A stretch of 64,000 nucleotides of DNA from assembly GCA_902539195.1 (NCBI GenBank), contig CACBHZ010000002.1:33643-97642 (forward strand), given 5' to 3'. The notes beneath the pieces are model-generated. The model searched no databases. It was given only the letters and a program-made list of their open reading frames with translations, and was not told where the DNA came from. The position numbers and the translations under genes are program-made. Shown here piece after piece: positions 1 to 10,127 of the stretch. The number at the start of each line of letters is the position of its first letter. Position 1 is the stretch's first letter. This DNA comes from an uncultured Pelagibacteraceae bacterium (GTDB lineage: Bacteria > Pseudomonadota > Alphaproteobacteria > Pelagibacterales > Pelagibacteraceae).

Positions 1-318
1 ATAGCCACTAAAGGTAAAGTATCTCAGATAAATAGAACCACTGGGATGAATGCTGTCGGTCTATTATCACAGATAGGAATTATGAATCCTTTCAATAGAA
101 AACAAGAGAGTGAAGCTGATTATCTTGGTCTCATATTTGCATCATTATCTGGTTATGACATTAGGGAAACAATCAAAGTTTGGGAAAGAATGAAAGAAGC
201 AAAAAAAGGGAAAGAACCACCTGAATTTATGTCTACTCACCCATCTTCAACAAATAGAATTAATAATATTACAAATTGGATAAACGAAATTATTATTAAA
301 TATCCGCCTATTGCATAA
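1..318 (+). CDS. M48-family metallopeptidase, C-terminal part (5' end outside window)
   Basis: The frame is open from base 1 and ends at TAA 316-318, so only the last 105 residues are seen. The run KQESEADYLG carries the ExEAD-type element that supplies the third zinc ligand in M48 peptidases; the HExxH motif must lie upstream of the window. The later STHPSSTNRI stretch is also typical of the periplasmic or lipoprotein BepA/LoiP-like branch of M48. Such proteases degrade misfolded envelope proteins. The N-terminus, including any signal peptide, cannot be judged. It runs toward the minus-strand tRNA-Lys, which begins 2 bases after its stop. Confidence 0.8.
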   Translation: MATKGKVSQINRTTGMNAVGLLSQIGIMNPFNRKQESEADYLGLIFASLSGYDIRETIKVWERMKEAKKGKEPPEFMSTHPSSTNRINNITNWINEIIIKYPPIA

Positions 319-319
319 G

Positions 320-395
<76 letters not shown>

Positions 396-445
396 CCAAA
401 AAGCGTTTTTATATTGATTTTTTTTTATTAATCAATGTAAAAAAT

Positions 446-1558
446 TTACAATTTATTGATGTACTTATCGTGAAATTCATCAAAAGTACCTTGTTTTATA
501 TTGTCTCTGATGTTTTTCATTAAATCTTGATAAAAGTTGATGTTATTGAGGGTTAGAATCATTGAGGCCAACATTTCATTAGTATTAAATAAATGATTTA
601 AATAATTCTTAGAATATTTATTTAAATTGAACTTTGTGACACTTTTGTCCAGAGGAGTATTATCGTTTTTATATTTTGAATTTCTAATTTGAATTTGTCC
701 CTCCCACGTAAAAGCTAAACCAGTTCTCCCAGATCTCGTTGGCATTACACAGTCAAACATATCAACACCTCTCTTAACTGCTCCGAGAATATCAGATGGA
801 GTACCAACACCCATTAAATATCTTGGTTTATCTTTAGGCATATGATCTTTTATTCCATCTAGAACGTCAAACATTTCATCTTGTGTTTCTCCAACTGCCA
901 GTCCTCCTAGGGCATAGCCATTAAAATTAATGTCAATAAGGTTGTTTAAAGATTTTATTCTTAGATCATTAAATAATCCACCTTGCACGATTCCAAATAA
1001 ACCTTTGTGGTCATTTATTCCAAATGCATCTTTTGATCTTTTTGCCCACTCTGATGATAATTCCATTGATTTTTTAATTTTATCATAGTCTTTAGTATTC
1101 TTAGGGCATTCATCCATAACCATCACTATATCTGAGTTCAAGCCTTTTTGAATTCTTATACTTTCTTCAGGGCTTAAAATAAAAGTTTTACCATCTATAT
1201 GTGATTGAAAAATTGCACCTTTATCTCTATCGATTTTATTTAATTTTGACAGAGACATAACTTGAAAACCACCCGAGTCAGTTAAAATTGGTAATTCACA
1301 ATTCATGAATTCATGAAGTCCTCCAACACTTTCAATTCTTTTAACACCTGGTCTTATCATTAGATGATACGTATTTGATAAGATGATCTCACTACCTGTT
1401 TTTTTTATATCATCTAAAAAAACACCTTTAACAGTTGCTTGTGTACCAACTGGCATAAATGCAGGCGTATTTATATTTCCTCTATGGGTCTCTATAACTC
1501 CTACTCTTGCATAATTTTGAGTGTGATGAACATTAAAATTGAAATCTTTTAATGTCAT
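446..1558 (-). CDS. tgt: Queuine/preQ1 tRNA-guanine transglycosylase, lacking zinc ligands
   Basis: Exchanges guanine 34 of GUN-anticodon tRNAs for preQ1 in queuosine synthesis. The 370 residues are the usual bacterial length. Visible motifs are DSGGFQ (general acid/base Asp near residue 94), GGLAVGE, and the nucleophile region DMFDCVMPTRSGRTG. The structural zinc site normally made by CxCxxC and a downstream His is absent. A gap-free alignment by eye to the E. coli C-terminal segment puts Val307, Lys309 and Leu312 at the three Cys positions and Asn338 at the His position. The surrounding scaffold (PLD, NKYSKNYL, NEML) is kept, so this looks like a folded zinc-free variant and not decay. It starts at ATG 1558, 11 bases after the cyclophilin-coaD-gyrA-ssb run on the same strand. 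Confidence 0.96.
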   Translation of the reverse strand: MTLKDFNFNVHHTQNYARVGVIETHRGNINTPAFMPVGTQATVKGVFLDDIKKTGSEIILSNTYHLMIRPGVKRIESVGGLHEFMNCELPILTDSGGFQVMSLSKLNKIDRDKGAIFQSHIDGKTFILSPEESIRIQKGLNSDIVMVMDECPKNTKDYDKIKKSMELSSEWAKRSKDAFGINDHKGLFGIVQGGLFNDLRIKSLNNLIDINFNGYALGGLAVGETQDEMFDVLDGIKDHMPKDKPRYLMGVGTPSDILGAVKRGVDMFDCVMPTRSGRTGLAFTWEGQIQIRNSKYKNDNTPLDKSVTKFNLNKYSKNYLNHLFNTNEMLASMILTLNNINFYQDLMKNIRDNIKQGTFDEFHDKYINKL

Positions 1559-1569
1559 TCATTATTAAA

Positions 1570-2127
1570 TTATTGAGATTTAAAGCTTATAATTTTATCA
1601 GGATTTGAAACTGCTCCATTATCACCATCACCTTTTGTAATCATATCAACAAATTCCATACCTTCTATTACTTTTCCAAAAACAGTATATTGTCTATCTA
1701 GGAAAGGTGCTGGTTTAAAACATATGAAAAATTGACTATTGGCGCTGTTAGGATCTGATGATCTAGCCATAGAAACTGTACCTCTATCATGAGGAAGATT
1801 GTTAAATTCTTGATCTAAATTTGGTAAATCTGATCCACCCATACCAGCTCTTCTTAAATCAAAACCTTTAGAAGATGAATTTCCAAATTTTACATCTCCT
1901 GTTTGAGCCATAAACCCATCAATTACTCTGTGAAAGACAACATTATCGTATTGTCCAGAATCTGCTAACTCTTGAATTCTTTTAACATGTTTTGGTGCAA
2001 CATCAGGATACATTTCAATTTTTACATCACCATCTTTTAATTTTAAAATCATTATATTCTCCTTTGCTATTAAATTTGTTGATAAAAAAATAAAAAAAAT
2101 AACTAAAATATTTAAAAATTTATTCAT
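1570..2127 (-). CDS. Periplasmic cyclophilin-type peptidyl-prolyl isomerase
   Basis: Catalyses cis-trans isomerisation of proline peptide bonds. Residues 1-21 form a Sec signal (Lys followed by a long hydrophobic run ending near LIAKE), so the product is probably periplasmic. The cyclophilin fold is recognised by VVFHRVIDGFMAQTGD (catalytic Arg in FHRV), GTVSMARSSDPNSANSQFFI and FGKVIEGMEFVD. At 185 residues it matches single-domain PpiA/PpiB proteins. Its start overlaps the end of coaD by 8 bases, suggesting co-transcription. Confidence 0.93.
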   Translation of the reverse strand: MNKFLNILVIFFIFLSTNLIAKENIMILKLKDGDVKIEMYPDVAPKHVKRIQELADSGQYDNVVFHRVIDGFMAQTGDVKFGNSSSKGFDLRRAGMGGSDLPNLDQEFNNLPHDRGTVSMARSSDPNSANSQFFICFKPAPFLDRQYTVFGKVIEGMEFVDMITKGDGDNGAVSNPDKIISFKSQ

Positions 2128-2614
2128 AAACCTCTTTCAATGATTTAATTGTACTTTTAGTTGTAAATTTTTTTAAATCACCATTATGTTGAGCGATTTC
2201 TTTAACAAATCTAGATGATATTATTTGATTTTCAACATCTGACATTAAAAAAATTGTCTCAACTTTATTATTAAGTTTTCTATTCATTCCAGCTAGTTGA
2301 AATTCATATTCAAAATCCGAAACTGCTCTTAGGCCTCTTAAAATAATATTTGATTTATATTTTTTGCAAAGGTCTGTTGTCAAAGTATTAAATTTTATAA
2401 CATCAACCTTATTCTTTTTAAATTTCAGATCTTTATAAAGAGCTCTTTTAACTATTTCTATTCTTTCATCTAATGAAAATAGGAAGTTTTTCTGATTTCC
2501 ATCTGAAATACCAACAATTACTTTATCTACTATCTTGAGTGATTTCTTAATGACATCTATATGGCCAAAAGTAATTGGATCAAAAGTTCCTGGATAAATA
2601 GCTATATTTTTCAT
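2120..2614 (-). CDS. coaD: Pantetheine-phosphate adenylyltransferase
   Basis: Fourth step of coenzyme A synthesis, transferring AMP from ATP to 4'-phosphopantetheine. The N-terminus has YPGTFDPITFGHIDVI with the nucleotidyltransferase (T/H)xGH motif, followed by LRGLRAVSDFEYEFQLAGMN and the C-terminal SSRFVKEIAQHNGD, all diagnostic of CoaD. The 164 residues fit the family. The start ATG overlaps the gyrA stop by one base (TAATG). A gyrA-coaD-cyclophilin order is common in alphaproteobacteria. Confidence 0.96.
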   Translation of the reverse strand: MKNIAIYPGTFDPITFGHIDVIKKSLKIVDKVIVGISDGNQKNFLFSLDERIEIVKRALYKDLKFKKNKVDVIKFNTLTTDLCKKYKSNIILRGLRAVSDFEYEFQLAGMNRKLNNKVETIFLMSDVENQIISSRFVKEIAQHNGDLKKFTTKSTIKSLKEVYE

Positions 2615-5187
2615 TAAATGAGATTATCATCTAATTTAATAGCAGAAACTACTTTTTCATCACCAGTCAGTTTAATTATTCTAACACCTTGCGTATTACG
2701 ACCAGCTATTCTTATTTCTTTAACAGCTGTTCTTATTACTCTACCTTTATTTGTAGAAATTAATATTTGATCTCCTTCAAAAACAGGAAAAGATGAAGAA
2801 ACATTCCCGTTTCTTTGTGAATTTACAATACCAATAATTCCCTTTCCTCCTCTATTTGTAACTCTATAATCATAGTGAGATGTTCTCTTACCGTAACCAT
2901 TTTCTGTGATTGACAGTATGAATTTTTCTTTAGCTTTAATTTCTGATTTTTGATCTTTAGTTTTTGCTTTCTTATTTGTGTCATGATCAATAATAGACAG
3001 AGATACGATAGTATCATTTTCTGCTAAATTGATACCTCTTATACCTTTTGATGATCTACCCTTAAAAACTCTAAGTTTTTTAGACTCAAACCTTATGCAT
3101 TTTCCTAATTTAGTACTTAAAATTATATCCTGATCATCTCTACAAATTTTAACACCAATAATTTTATCATTACCGTCAAGTTTCATTGCAATTTTACCTG
3201 AAGCATTAATTGAGGTAAAATCTTCAAGATTATTCTTTCTAATTTTTCCTTCACTTGTTGCAAAAATGATATGCATGTCTTTTGTATCAACATCACTGTC
3301 TGGAAATGGCATAATTGAACTTATTGATTGATGATTTTTTAGAGGAAGAATATTAAATAAAGACTTACCTTTTGATGCAGCTGATCCTTCAGGAATTTTC
3401 CAAGCTTTTACTTTGTATGCTAATCCTTCAGTAGAGAAAAATAGGACAGATGTGTGAGTATTTACTGATAATGTTTGTACTACAGAATCTTCGTCTCTAG
3501 TCTTAATCCCTGTTTTACCTTTCCCACCTCTTTTCTGTTGTTTAACATTACTTAAGGCACCTCTTTTAATGTATCCTTGTAAAGTAATTGTAATTATTAC
3601 AGACTCTTTTTGAATAGTTTCTTCAATATTATAGTTTAAAACTGCATCTATAATCTGTGTTCTTCTCGGAGATGAAAATTTCTCTTTAATTTGAGATAAC
3701 TCATTACTAATTACTTTTAATAGTTCACTTTTAGAATTTATTACTTTTTTATACTTTGTAATCAATTCAGATAATTTTTTTATTTCTTCTTCGATTTCGT
3801 TAATTCCAAGAGCTGTTAATTTTTGTAATCTAAGTTCTAGTATTGATGTGACTTGAGTTTCAGATAAGTTATATGAGCCTTTATAATTTTTGCTATCGAC
3901 TAATTTTATTAATTTTGCAGATTTCGTTATTTTCCATTTAGTTTTTATAAGAGTATTTTTTGCCTCTTCTGGATTTTTTGAAGATCTTATAATTTTTATT
4001 ACTTTATCAATATTTTCTACACTAACAGATAAACCAAGTAATACATGGACACGGTCCTCTGCTTTTTTTAAATCATATTTAGTTTTATTAATAACTACAT
4101 CTTCTCTAAATTTTATAAAGTTCTCTAAAAAATCTTTTAGTGAACATGTTTTAGGTTTGTTATCAACAATCGCTAAAGAATTAAAACCGAATGAAGTTTC
4201 AATGGATGTATATTTATAAAGTTGTCTTTTTATTGTCTCGGGCTCAACGCTTCTTCTTAAGTCTATGGCAACTCTTATACCTTCTCTATTAGATTCATCT
4301 CTAATGTCACTTATACCCTCTATTTTTTTGTCTCTAACTAATTCTGCAATTTTTTCATTTAAGTTAGATTTGTTTACTTGGTAAGGTATTGAGGTAATTA
4401 CTAATCTATCTTTACCATTTTTGAGATTTTCAACATTTATTTCACCCCTAATTTTAAAAGAACCTCTGCCTGTTTTATATCCTTCTCTAATAATATCTTT
4501 ACCAATAATCACTCCTCCTGTTGGAAAATCAGGGCCAGGAATATGCTTCATTAACTCTTTAACTTTAATATCTTTATTTTTTATAAGCGCTAAAGTTCCA
4601 TCAATAATTTCACCAAGATTATGTGGTGGTATACTCGTTGCCATACCAACAGCGATACCTCCAGCTCCATTTACCAAAAGATTAGGATATTGAGCTGGCA
4701 ATACTGTAGGCTCTTGCTCAGTTTCGTCGTAATTACTTTTAAATGAAACGGTATTTTTTTCTATATCATCAATCAAAAATTGAGAAATTTTTGCAAGTTT
4801 GGTTTCTGTATACCTCATTGCTGCAGGTGGATCACCATCGATTGAACCAAAATTGCCCTGACCATCAATTAAAGGAACGCTCATTGAAAAATCTTGAACC
4901 ATTCTAACCAAGGCATCATACACAGCTTGATCACCATGCGGATGATATTTACCAATTACGTCTCCAACAATTCTTGCAGATTTTCTAAATTGTTTTGACC
5001 AATCAAAACCACCTTTGTGCATTGCATATAAAATTCTTCTGTGAACAGGTTTAAGTCCGTCTCTTATGTCGGGTAATGCCCTACTAATTATTACGCTCAT
5101 TGCGTAAGATAAATATGATGAACTCATTTCATCATACATCGAAATTGGTTTAATATTTAAATCTTTAGTTACTTCGTTTTTTTGCAT
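2614..5187 (-). CDS. gyrA: DNA gyrase subunit A
   Basis: Breakage-reunion subunit of the A2B2 topoisomerase that adds negative supercoils. The winged-helix/tower region comes first, with [17 protein letters not shown] and the catalytic tyrosine in AAMRYTE (near residue 127); the C-terminal beta-pinwheel follows and carries the GyrA-box QQKRGGKGK, separating gyrase from topoisomerase IV. At 857 residues it is complete. Gln87 stands at the position equivalent to E. coli Ser83, the main quinolone-contact residue; Asp91 (E. coli Asp87) is kept. The gene is 4 bases downstream of ssb and overlaps coaD by one base. Confidence 0.97.
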   Translation of the reverse strand: MQKNEVTKDLNIKPISMYDEMSSSYLSYAMSVIISRALPDIRDGLKPVHRRILYAMHKGGFDWSKQFRKSARIVGDVIGKYHPHGDQAVYDALVRMVQDFSMSVPLIDGQGNFGSIDGDPPAAMRYTETKLAKISQFLIDDIEKNTVSFKSNYDETEQEPTVLPAQYPNLLVNGAGGIAVGMATSIPPHNLGEIIDGTLALIKNKDIKVKELMKHIPGPDFPTGGVIIGKDIIREGYKTGRGSFKIRGEINVENLKNGKDRLVITSIPYQVNKSNLNEKIAELVRDKKIEGISDIRDESNREGIRVAIDLRRSVEPETIKRQLYKYTSIETSFGFNSLAIVDNKPKTCSLKDFLENFIKFREDVVINKTKYDLKKAEDRVHVLLGLSVSVENIDKVIKIIRSSKNPEEAKNTLIKTKWKITKSAKLIKLVDSKNYKGSYNLSETQVTSILELRLQKLTALGINEIEEEIKKLSELITKYKKVINSKSELLKVISNELSQIKEKFSSPRRTQIIDAVLNYNIEETIQKESVIITITLQGYIKRGALSNVKQQKRGGKGKTGIKTRDEDSVVQTLSVNTHTSVLFFSTEGLAYKVKAWKIPEGSAASKGKSLFNILPLKNHQSISSIMPFPDSDVDTKDMHIIFATSEGKIRKNNLEDFTSINASGKIAMKLDGNDKIIGVKICRDDQDIILSTKLGKCIRFESKKLRVFKGRSSKGIRGINLAENDTIVSLSIIDHDTNKKAKTKDQKSEIKAKEKFILSITENGYGKRTSHYDYRVTNRGGKGIIGIVNSQRNGNVSSSFPVFEGDQILISTNKGRVIRTAVKEIRIAGRNTQGVRIIKLTGDEKVVSAIKLDDNLI

Positions 5188-5191
5188 TTAT

Positions 5192-5638
5192 TTAGAAAGG
5201 GATATCGTCGTCTAACTCGTTTTGAGCCATAGAACTATCATCAAAACTTTGTTTGTTGTCTTGAGATGGAATTGAATTTTGATTTCCTCCACCTAACATT
5301 GTTAATGATGAATTGTATCCTTGAATTAAAATTTCAGTCGAATATTTATCCTGACCTGATTGTTCATCTTTCCATTTTCTAGTAGTCAGTTGTCCTTCAA
5401 CGTATACTTGTGCTCCTTTTTTTAAATATTGTTGAACTACATTTACTAGTCCTTCATTGAAAACAACTACTCTATGCCATTCAGTTTTTTCTTTTTTTTC
5501 ACCAGTATTTTTATCTTTCCATGATTGACTAGTAGCTAGGCTTAATCTTGCTACACTTTTACCATTAACCATTTGTTTAATTTCTGGATCTGCGCCTAAT
5601 CGACCGATTAAAAGTACTTTATTTAAGCTTCCTGCCAT
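5192..5638 (-). CDS. ssb: Single-stranded DNA-binding protein
   Basis: Coats single-stranded DNA in replication, repair and recombination. The OB fold begins [19 protein letters not shown] and includes WHRVVVF and VYVEGQL; a Gln/Asn/Ser-rich linker leads to the acidic tip DDDIPF, which recruits partner proteins. At 148 residues it is slightly short. It is divergent from uvrA across an 80-base gap that holds a perfect inverted repeat, the same ssb/uvrA pairing seen in many proteobacteria. Confidence 0.97.
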   Translation of the reverse strand: MAGSLNKVLLIGRLGADPEIKQMVNGKSVARLSLATSQSWKDKNTGEKKEKTEWHRVVVFNEGLVNVVQQYLKKGAQVYVEGQLTTRKWKDEQSGQDKYSTEILIQGYNSSLTMLGGGNQNSIPSQDNKQSFDDSSMAQNELDDDIPF

Positions 5639-5654
5639 AATATTTATATATTTG

Positions 5655-5674
5655 AAATGTTATTTATAACATTT
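5655..5674. promoter_or_regulatory. Perfect inverted repeat in the ssb-uvrA divergent promoter
   Basis: AAATGTTAT, spacer TT, ATAACATTT: 9-base arms with no mismatch, 17 bases from the ssb start and 45 from the uvrA start. The placement suggests an operator for a dimeric repressor. It is one base shorter at the centre than the Zur-box-like palindrome at 23296-23310 (TGTTAT-TT-ATAACA against TGTTATA-A-TATAACA). No GTTC-N7-GTTC SOS box is seen in this gap. The regulator is not known. Confidence 0.45.
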
Positions 5675-5718
5675 ATAGGCTTGAATATTAATTTTATTAA
5701 TCTAAAGCAACTAAAATT

Positions 5719-8595
5719 ATGCTTAAAAAGATACTTATTAAGGGCGCAAAAGAGCACAATTTAAAGAATATTTCACTAGAGATTCCTAAAGACAAATTTG
5801 TTGTAATTACAGGTCTATCTGGATCGGGAAAATCATCATTAGCATTTGATACTGTTTATGCAGAAGGTCAAAGACGATATGTTGAAAGTTTATCTGCATA
5901 CGCAAGACAGTTTTTAGACAAAATGAAAAAACCAAATGTAGATTTAATCGAAGGTTTGAGTCCAGCAATTTCAATAGAACAAAAAAATACTTCTAAAAAT
6001 CCAAGATCAACAGTTGCAACTGTAACCGAAATATACGATTACATGAGAGTACTTTATGCAAGAGCTGGAATACCCTACTCTCCATTCACTGGTAAACCAA
6101 TTACTTCACAAACTATTAGTCAAATTGTTGATAAGATTAAGGAATTGCCAAAAAAATCTACCATATATTTATATGCACCAGTCGTACGAGGACGTAAAGG
6201 TGAATACAAAAAAGATATATTAGGATACAAAAAAAGAGGTTTTAGAAAAATCAAAGTTGATGACCAATTGTACGATATTGAAAGTGTTCCAGAATTAAAT
6301 AAAAAACTTAAACACGATATTTCAATCTTAGTTGATAGAATTGTAATAAATTCCTCATTAGGAAATAGATTAGCTGAAAGTGTTGAAACAGCTGTTAATT
6401 TAGCAAATGGATTACTTTTTGTTGAATATGAAAATGAAACACTTCCAAAAAAATACAGAAAAATTGAAAAATTAATTTTCTCTACCAAATTTGCTTGTCC
6501 TGAAAGTGGTTTTACTATTGAAGAAATTGAACCAAGACTTTTTTCATTTAACAGTCCTTATGGAGCTTGTGAAGAATGCGAAGGTATTGGAATGAAATTA
6601 AATGTTGATCCAAATTTAGTTGTTCCAAATGAAAAAAAATCTATAGCAGATGGCGCTATAGAACCTTGGGCAAAATCTACATCAATGTATTACGCTCAAA
6701 CATTAGCATCTTTATCTAAACATTATGGTTTTTCATTAGATGATAAATGGTCAAAACTACCAAAAAAAATTAAGGATGTAATTTTGTATGGATCTGATGA
6801 TGAAGAAATTAAATTTACTTATGACGATGGCTATGAGAAGTATTCGCATAAAAAAACTTTTGAAGGTGTTGTCAATAATTTAGAGAGAAGATATTTAGAA
6901 ACAGATAGCGATTGGAAAAGAGAAGAAATTGCTCAATATCAATCTGATACAAAATGTGAAAGATGCAATGGTTATCGATTAAAAGATGAAGCTCTGTGCG
7001 TTAAAATAAATGAATTAAACATAAGCCAAGTTACAGAAAAATCAATTTTTGATGCTAAGGAATGGTTTAGATCTTTAGAAGTTAAATTAGACAAAAGACA
7101 AATTAAAATTGCTCAACATATATTAAAAGAAATTAATGAACGTTTAGATTTTCTTTTAAATGTTGGTCTTGATTATTTAACTTTATCTAGAGAGTCTGGA
7201 ACATTATCTGGTGGTGAAGCACAAAGAATTAGACTAGCTTCACAAATAGGATCAGGTTTAACTGGAGTTCTATACGTTTTAGATGAACCATCAATTGGTT
7301 TACATCAAAAAGATAATGTTAAGCTTATAGATGCATTAAAAAGATTAAGAGACTTAGGCAATACTGTTATTGTTGTTGAGCACGATACAGAAACAATGGA
7401 GAATGCGGATCATATAATAGATTTAGGACCTGAAGCTGGAAACAAAGGTGGAGAAATTGTTGCTGAAGGTACATATGAGCAAATTTTAAAAAATGATAAA
7501 AGTATTACTGGAAGATATTTATCAAATAAGAGTTTCATACCTATTCCAAAAAATAGAAGACTTGCAAAAAATGGTAGATTTTTAGAAATCAATGGTGCAT
7601 CAGGAAATAATTTAAATAACGTAAATTTAAAAATACCTTTAGGTAGTTTCACCTGTGTTACAGGTGTATCTGGAAGTGGTAAATCAACTTTGATTCTTCA
7701 AACTTTATACAATGCATTAAATCTTACTTTGAATAATAATAAGTCTAGAAAAATTCCTCAGCCATTTAGAGGATTTAAAGGAATAGAATTAATTGATAAA
7801 GTTATAGATATTGATCAATCACCTATTGGAAGAACTCCTAGATCAAATCCTGCTACATATACTGGAGCTTTTGGTCCTATCAGAGACTGGTTTACCAATT
7901 TACCTGAAGCAAAAAGTAGAGGCTATAAACCTGGAAGATTTTCTTTCAATGTAAAGGGTGGAAGATGTGAAGCATGTGAAGGAGATGGTGTAATTACTTA
8001 CGAAATGCACTTTCTTCCTGATGTTTACATAACATGCGATGAATGCAAAGGCACTAGATACAACAGAGAAACATTAGAGATTAAATTCAAAGATAAAAGT
8101 ATCGCAGATGTTTTAAATATGACTGTTGATGAAGGATGTGAGTATTTTGAAAATATTTCAAACATCAAAACTAAACTTTTAACTTTAAAGAAAGTTGGTC
8201 TTGGTTACATAAAAATTGGTCAGCAAGCTACAACTCTATCCGGTGGAGAGGCTCAGCGTATTAAGCTTGCAAAAGAATTATCTAAAAGGTCTACAGGAAG
8301 AACAATGTATATATTAGATGAACCAACTACTGGATTACATCAACATGATATAAAAAAACTTTTGGAAATATTGCACACCTTTGTTGCAACGGGTAATTCA
8401 GTTGTAGTTATTGAGCATAATTTAGATGTTATTAAAACTGCCGATTATATTGTAGATATGGGACCCGAGGGTGGTGTTAAAGGCGGAAATATTATTGCCG
8501 AAGGCAAACCCGAGGAAGTTGCAAAAGTGAAAGATAGCTATACAGGTAAATTTTTAAAGCCTTTATTAGATACAAAATTTAAAAAAACCGCTTAA
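5719..8595 (+). CDS. uvrA: Excinuclease ABC subunit A
   Basis: Damage-sensing ATPase of nucleotide excision repair, acting with UvrB and UvrC. It has two ABC modules: Walker [10 protein letters not shown] near the N-terminus and GVSGSGKST in the second half, with signatures [12 protein letters not shown] and [12 protein letters not shown] and Walker B YVLDEPS / YILDEPT. The C-terminal zinc finger is intact (CEAC ... CDEC). The first zinc module reads ACPESGF ... ACEEC, with Ser in place of one Cys; I recall the same change in other alphaproteobacterial UvrA proteins. Length 958 is normal. Confidence 0.97.
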   Translation: MLKKILIKGAKEHNLKNISLEIPKDKFVVITGLSGSGKSSLAFDTVYAEGQRRYVESLSAYARQFLDKMKKPNVDLIEGLSPAISIEQKNTSKNPRSTVATVTEIYDYMRVLYARAGIPYSPFTGKPITSQTISQIVDKIKELPKKSTIYLYAPVVRGRKGEYKKDILGYKKRGFRKIKVDDQLYDIESVPELNKKLKHDISILVDRIVINSSLGNRLAESVETAVNLANGLLFVEYENETLPKKYRKIEKLIFSTKFACPESGFTIEEIEPRLFSFNSPYGACEECEGIGMKLNVDPNLVVPNEKKSIADGAIEPWAKSTSMYYAQTLASLSKHYGFSLDDKWSKLPKKIKDVILYGSDDEEIKFTYDDGYEKYSHKKTFEGVVNNLERRYLETDSDWKREEIAQYQSDTKCERCNGYRLKDEALCVKINELNISQVTEKSIFDAKEWFRSLEVKLDKRQIKIAQHILKEINERLDFLLNVGLDYLTLSRESGTLSGGEAQRIRLASQIGSGLTGVLYVLDEPSIGLHQKDNVKLIDALKRLRDLGNTVIVVEHDTETMENADHIIDLGPEAGNKGGEIVAEGTYEQILKNDKSITGRYLSNKSFIPIPKNRRLAKNGRFLEINGASGNNLNNVNLKIPLGSFTCVTGVSGSGKSTLILQTLYNALNLTLNNNKSRKIPQPFRGFKGIELIDKVIDIDQSPIGRTPRSNPATYTGAFGPIRDWFTNLPEAKSRGYKPGRFSFNVKGGRCEACEGDGVITYEMHFLPDVYITCDECKGTRYNRETLEIKFKDKSIADVLNMTVDEGCEYFENISNIKTKLLTLKKVGLGYIKIGQQATTLSGGEAQRIKLAKELSKRSTGRTMYILDEPTTGLHQHDIKKLLEILHTFVATGNSVVVIEHNLDVIKTADYIVDMGPEGGVKGGNIIAEGKPEEVAKVKDSYTGKFLKPLLDTKFKKTA

Positions 8596-8630
8596 TCTTT
8601 ATAGAAAAATAATATAAAATCATCTTACAG

Positions 8631-9233
8631 ATGACTTCCATATTACAATCATTATCAAAAACTGTTCATTTATCATTAGTTATTGCAACATTACTATTCA
8701 TTGGTCTTTACATCGGTAATGGTGGATTTGATTTTGATGTTTTATTTTGGAGCTGGTTATTAAGATATGTACATGTAACTGTAAGTATTATGTGGATTGG
8801 TTTACTTTGGTATTTCAATTTTGTTCAAATTCCTAACATGGCTAAAATTCCAGACGAACAAAAACCAGCAATAGGCAAAGTTATAGCTCCAGCAGCATTA
8901 TTTTGGTTTAGATGGGCAGCGCTATTTACAATCATATCAGGATTATTATTAGCCTATTTTAATGGATACGTTCATCAAGCGATGACATTAGGAATTGGAT
9001 CAGGTGGCGGAAAAAATACTGCAATAGGAATTGGAATGTGGTTAGGATTAATAATGGCATTCAATGTTTGGTTTGTTATATGGCCAAATCAAAAAAGAGC
9101 TTTAGGTATGGTTGAGTGTGAACCAGAAGTTAAAGCTAAATCAGCAAAGACTGCAATGCTATTTTCTAGAACAAATACACTTTTATCCTTACCAATGTTG
9201 TTAACAATGGTAGCAGCACAAAACCTTTATTAA
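8631..9233 (+). CDS. PuuD-like (urate oxidase N-terminal domain) membrane protein
   Basis: A 200-residue integral membrane protein with about four or five hydrophobic segments, including YVHVTVSIMWIGLLWYFNF and a C-terminal stretch ending AAQNLY. The HVxxSIMWIGLLWYFNF and PAALFWFRWAALFT patterns resemble the membrane N-terminal domain of PuuD-type urate hydroxylases. The cytochrome c domain that follows in full PuuD is absent and no purine genes are nearby, so urate oxidation is not supported. Conserved histidines could bind haem, which is inference. It lies 35 bases after uvrA and its stop abuts the stop of the convergent secF with no gap. Confidence 0.6.
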   Translation: MTSILQSLSKTVHLSLVIATLLFIGLYIGNGGFDFDVLFWSWLLRYVHVTVSIMWIGLLWYFNFVQIPNMAKIPDEQKPAIGKVIAPAALFWFRWAALFTIISGLLLAYFNGYVHQAMTLGIGSGGGKNTAIGIGMWLGLIMAFNVWFVIWPNQKRALGMVECEPEVKAKSAKTAMLFSRTNTLLSLPMLLTMVAAQNLY

Positions 9234-10127
9234 TTATTCTTTTTCTTCCTTAACAATTGTTCTTTGGCTAACTTTTAAAGAGACTAGTACTGGGTTTGCA
9301 ATATAAATTGATGAGTAAGTTCCAAAAATTACTCCCAATATCATTGCTAAAGAAAATCCTTTTAATATTTCACCACCAAAAATAAATATAGATAAAAGTG
9401 CCAACAATGTAGTAACTGAAGTTATTATTGTTCGTGATAAAGTTTCATTTATTGAGATATTTGTAAGTTCAAATATTTTAACATCTGCATATTTACGCAA
9501 ATTTTCTCTAACTCTATCAAATATTACAACTGTATCATTCATTGAATATCCAACTATTGTTAAAACAGCTGCAACGATAGAAAGATTGATTTCTAATGAA
9601 AATACAGAAAATACTCCTAATGTAATTATAACGTCATGAAATAAAGCTAAAATAGCTCCAAGACTAAATTGCCACTCAAATCTGATCCATATATATAAAA
9701 GCATAGCTGCCAAAGATAAAGCTATCGCAATTACACCTGATCTCAAAAGTTCTGCACTAACTTTTGGCCCAACATTTTCTACTCTTCTAAAATCAACCGT
9801 ACCTATCGAATTTGATAGAATAGTTTTTATCTCTTCTATAAATTGTGGGTCATTTGAATTTTGTTTTTCAAATTTAACTACAAAATCTGTTTCATTTCCA
9901 AAATTTTTAACTGAAACATCACCAAGATTCATTTGATTAAAACTATCTCTTATTTTTGTGATATTAGCAGAAGATGTGTCAGTCCTTAGCTCTATTAAAG
10001 TACCCCCTTTAAAATCAACACCAAAATTCAATCCTTTAAAAACTAAGAAAACTAAGGAAGCAATAATTAATATACCTGAAAGTATATTAAAACTTTTATA
10101 AAACTTATTAAAATAGATTGTTTTCAT
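9234..10127 (-). CDS. secF: Protein translocase subunit SecF
   Basis: Proton-driven RND-type partner of SecD that helps pull proteins through SecYEG into the periplasm. It has an N-terminal membrane helix, a periplasmic P1-like domain containing GVDFKGGTLIEL, then five C-terminal helices with VGYSMNDTVVIFDRVRENLR, the hallmark SecF motif. The 297 residues are typical. Start TAATG overlaps the secD stop; with yajC it forms the usual yajC-secD-secF operon. Confidence 0.97.
   Translation of the reverse strand: MKTIYFNKFYKSFNILSGILIIASLVFLVFKGLNFGVDFKGGTLIELRTDTSSANITKIRDSFNQMNLGDVSVKNFGNETDFVVKFEKQNSNDPQFIEEIKTILSNSIGTVDFRRVENVGPKVSAELLRSGVIAIALSLAAMLLYIWIRFEWQFSLGAILALFHDVIITLGVFSVFSLEINLSIVAAVLTIVGYSMNDTVVIFDRVRENLRKYADVKIFELTNISINETLSRTIITSVTTLLALLSIFIFGGEILKGFSLAMILGVIFGTYSSIYIANPVLVSLKVSQRTIVKEEKE

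Noticed and set aside
413..436. Hairpin ATTGATT/AATCAAT downstream of tgt
   Set aside because: Pure AT stem with a 10-base loop and no T-run on the minus strand; too weak for a terminator call.
3890..4693. Plus-strand open frames inside gyrA
   Set aside because: Antisense shadows of a well-conserved gene, with no homology of their own.
8631..9233. Functional urate oxidase (puuD)
   Set aside because: Only the membrane domain is present, without the cytochrome c part or purine genes nearby; kept as PuuD-like only.
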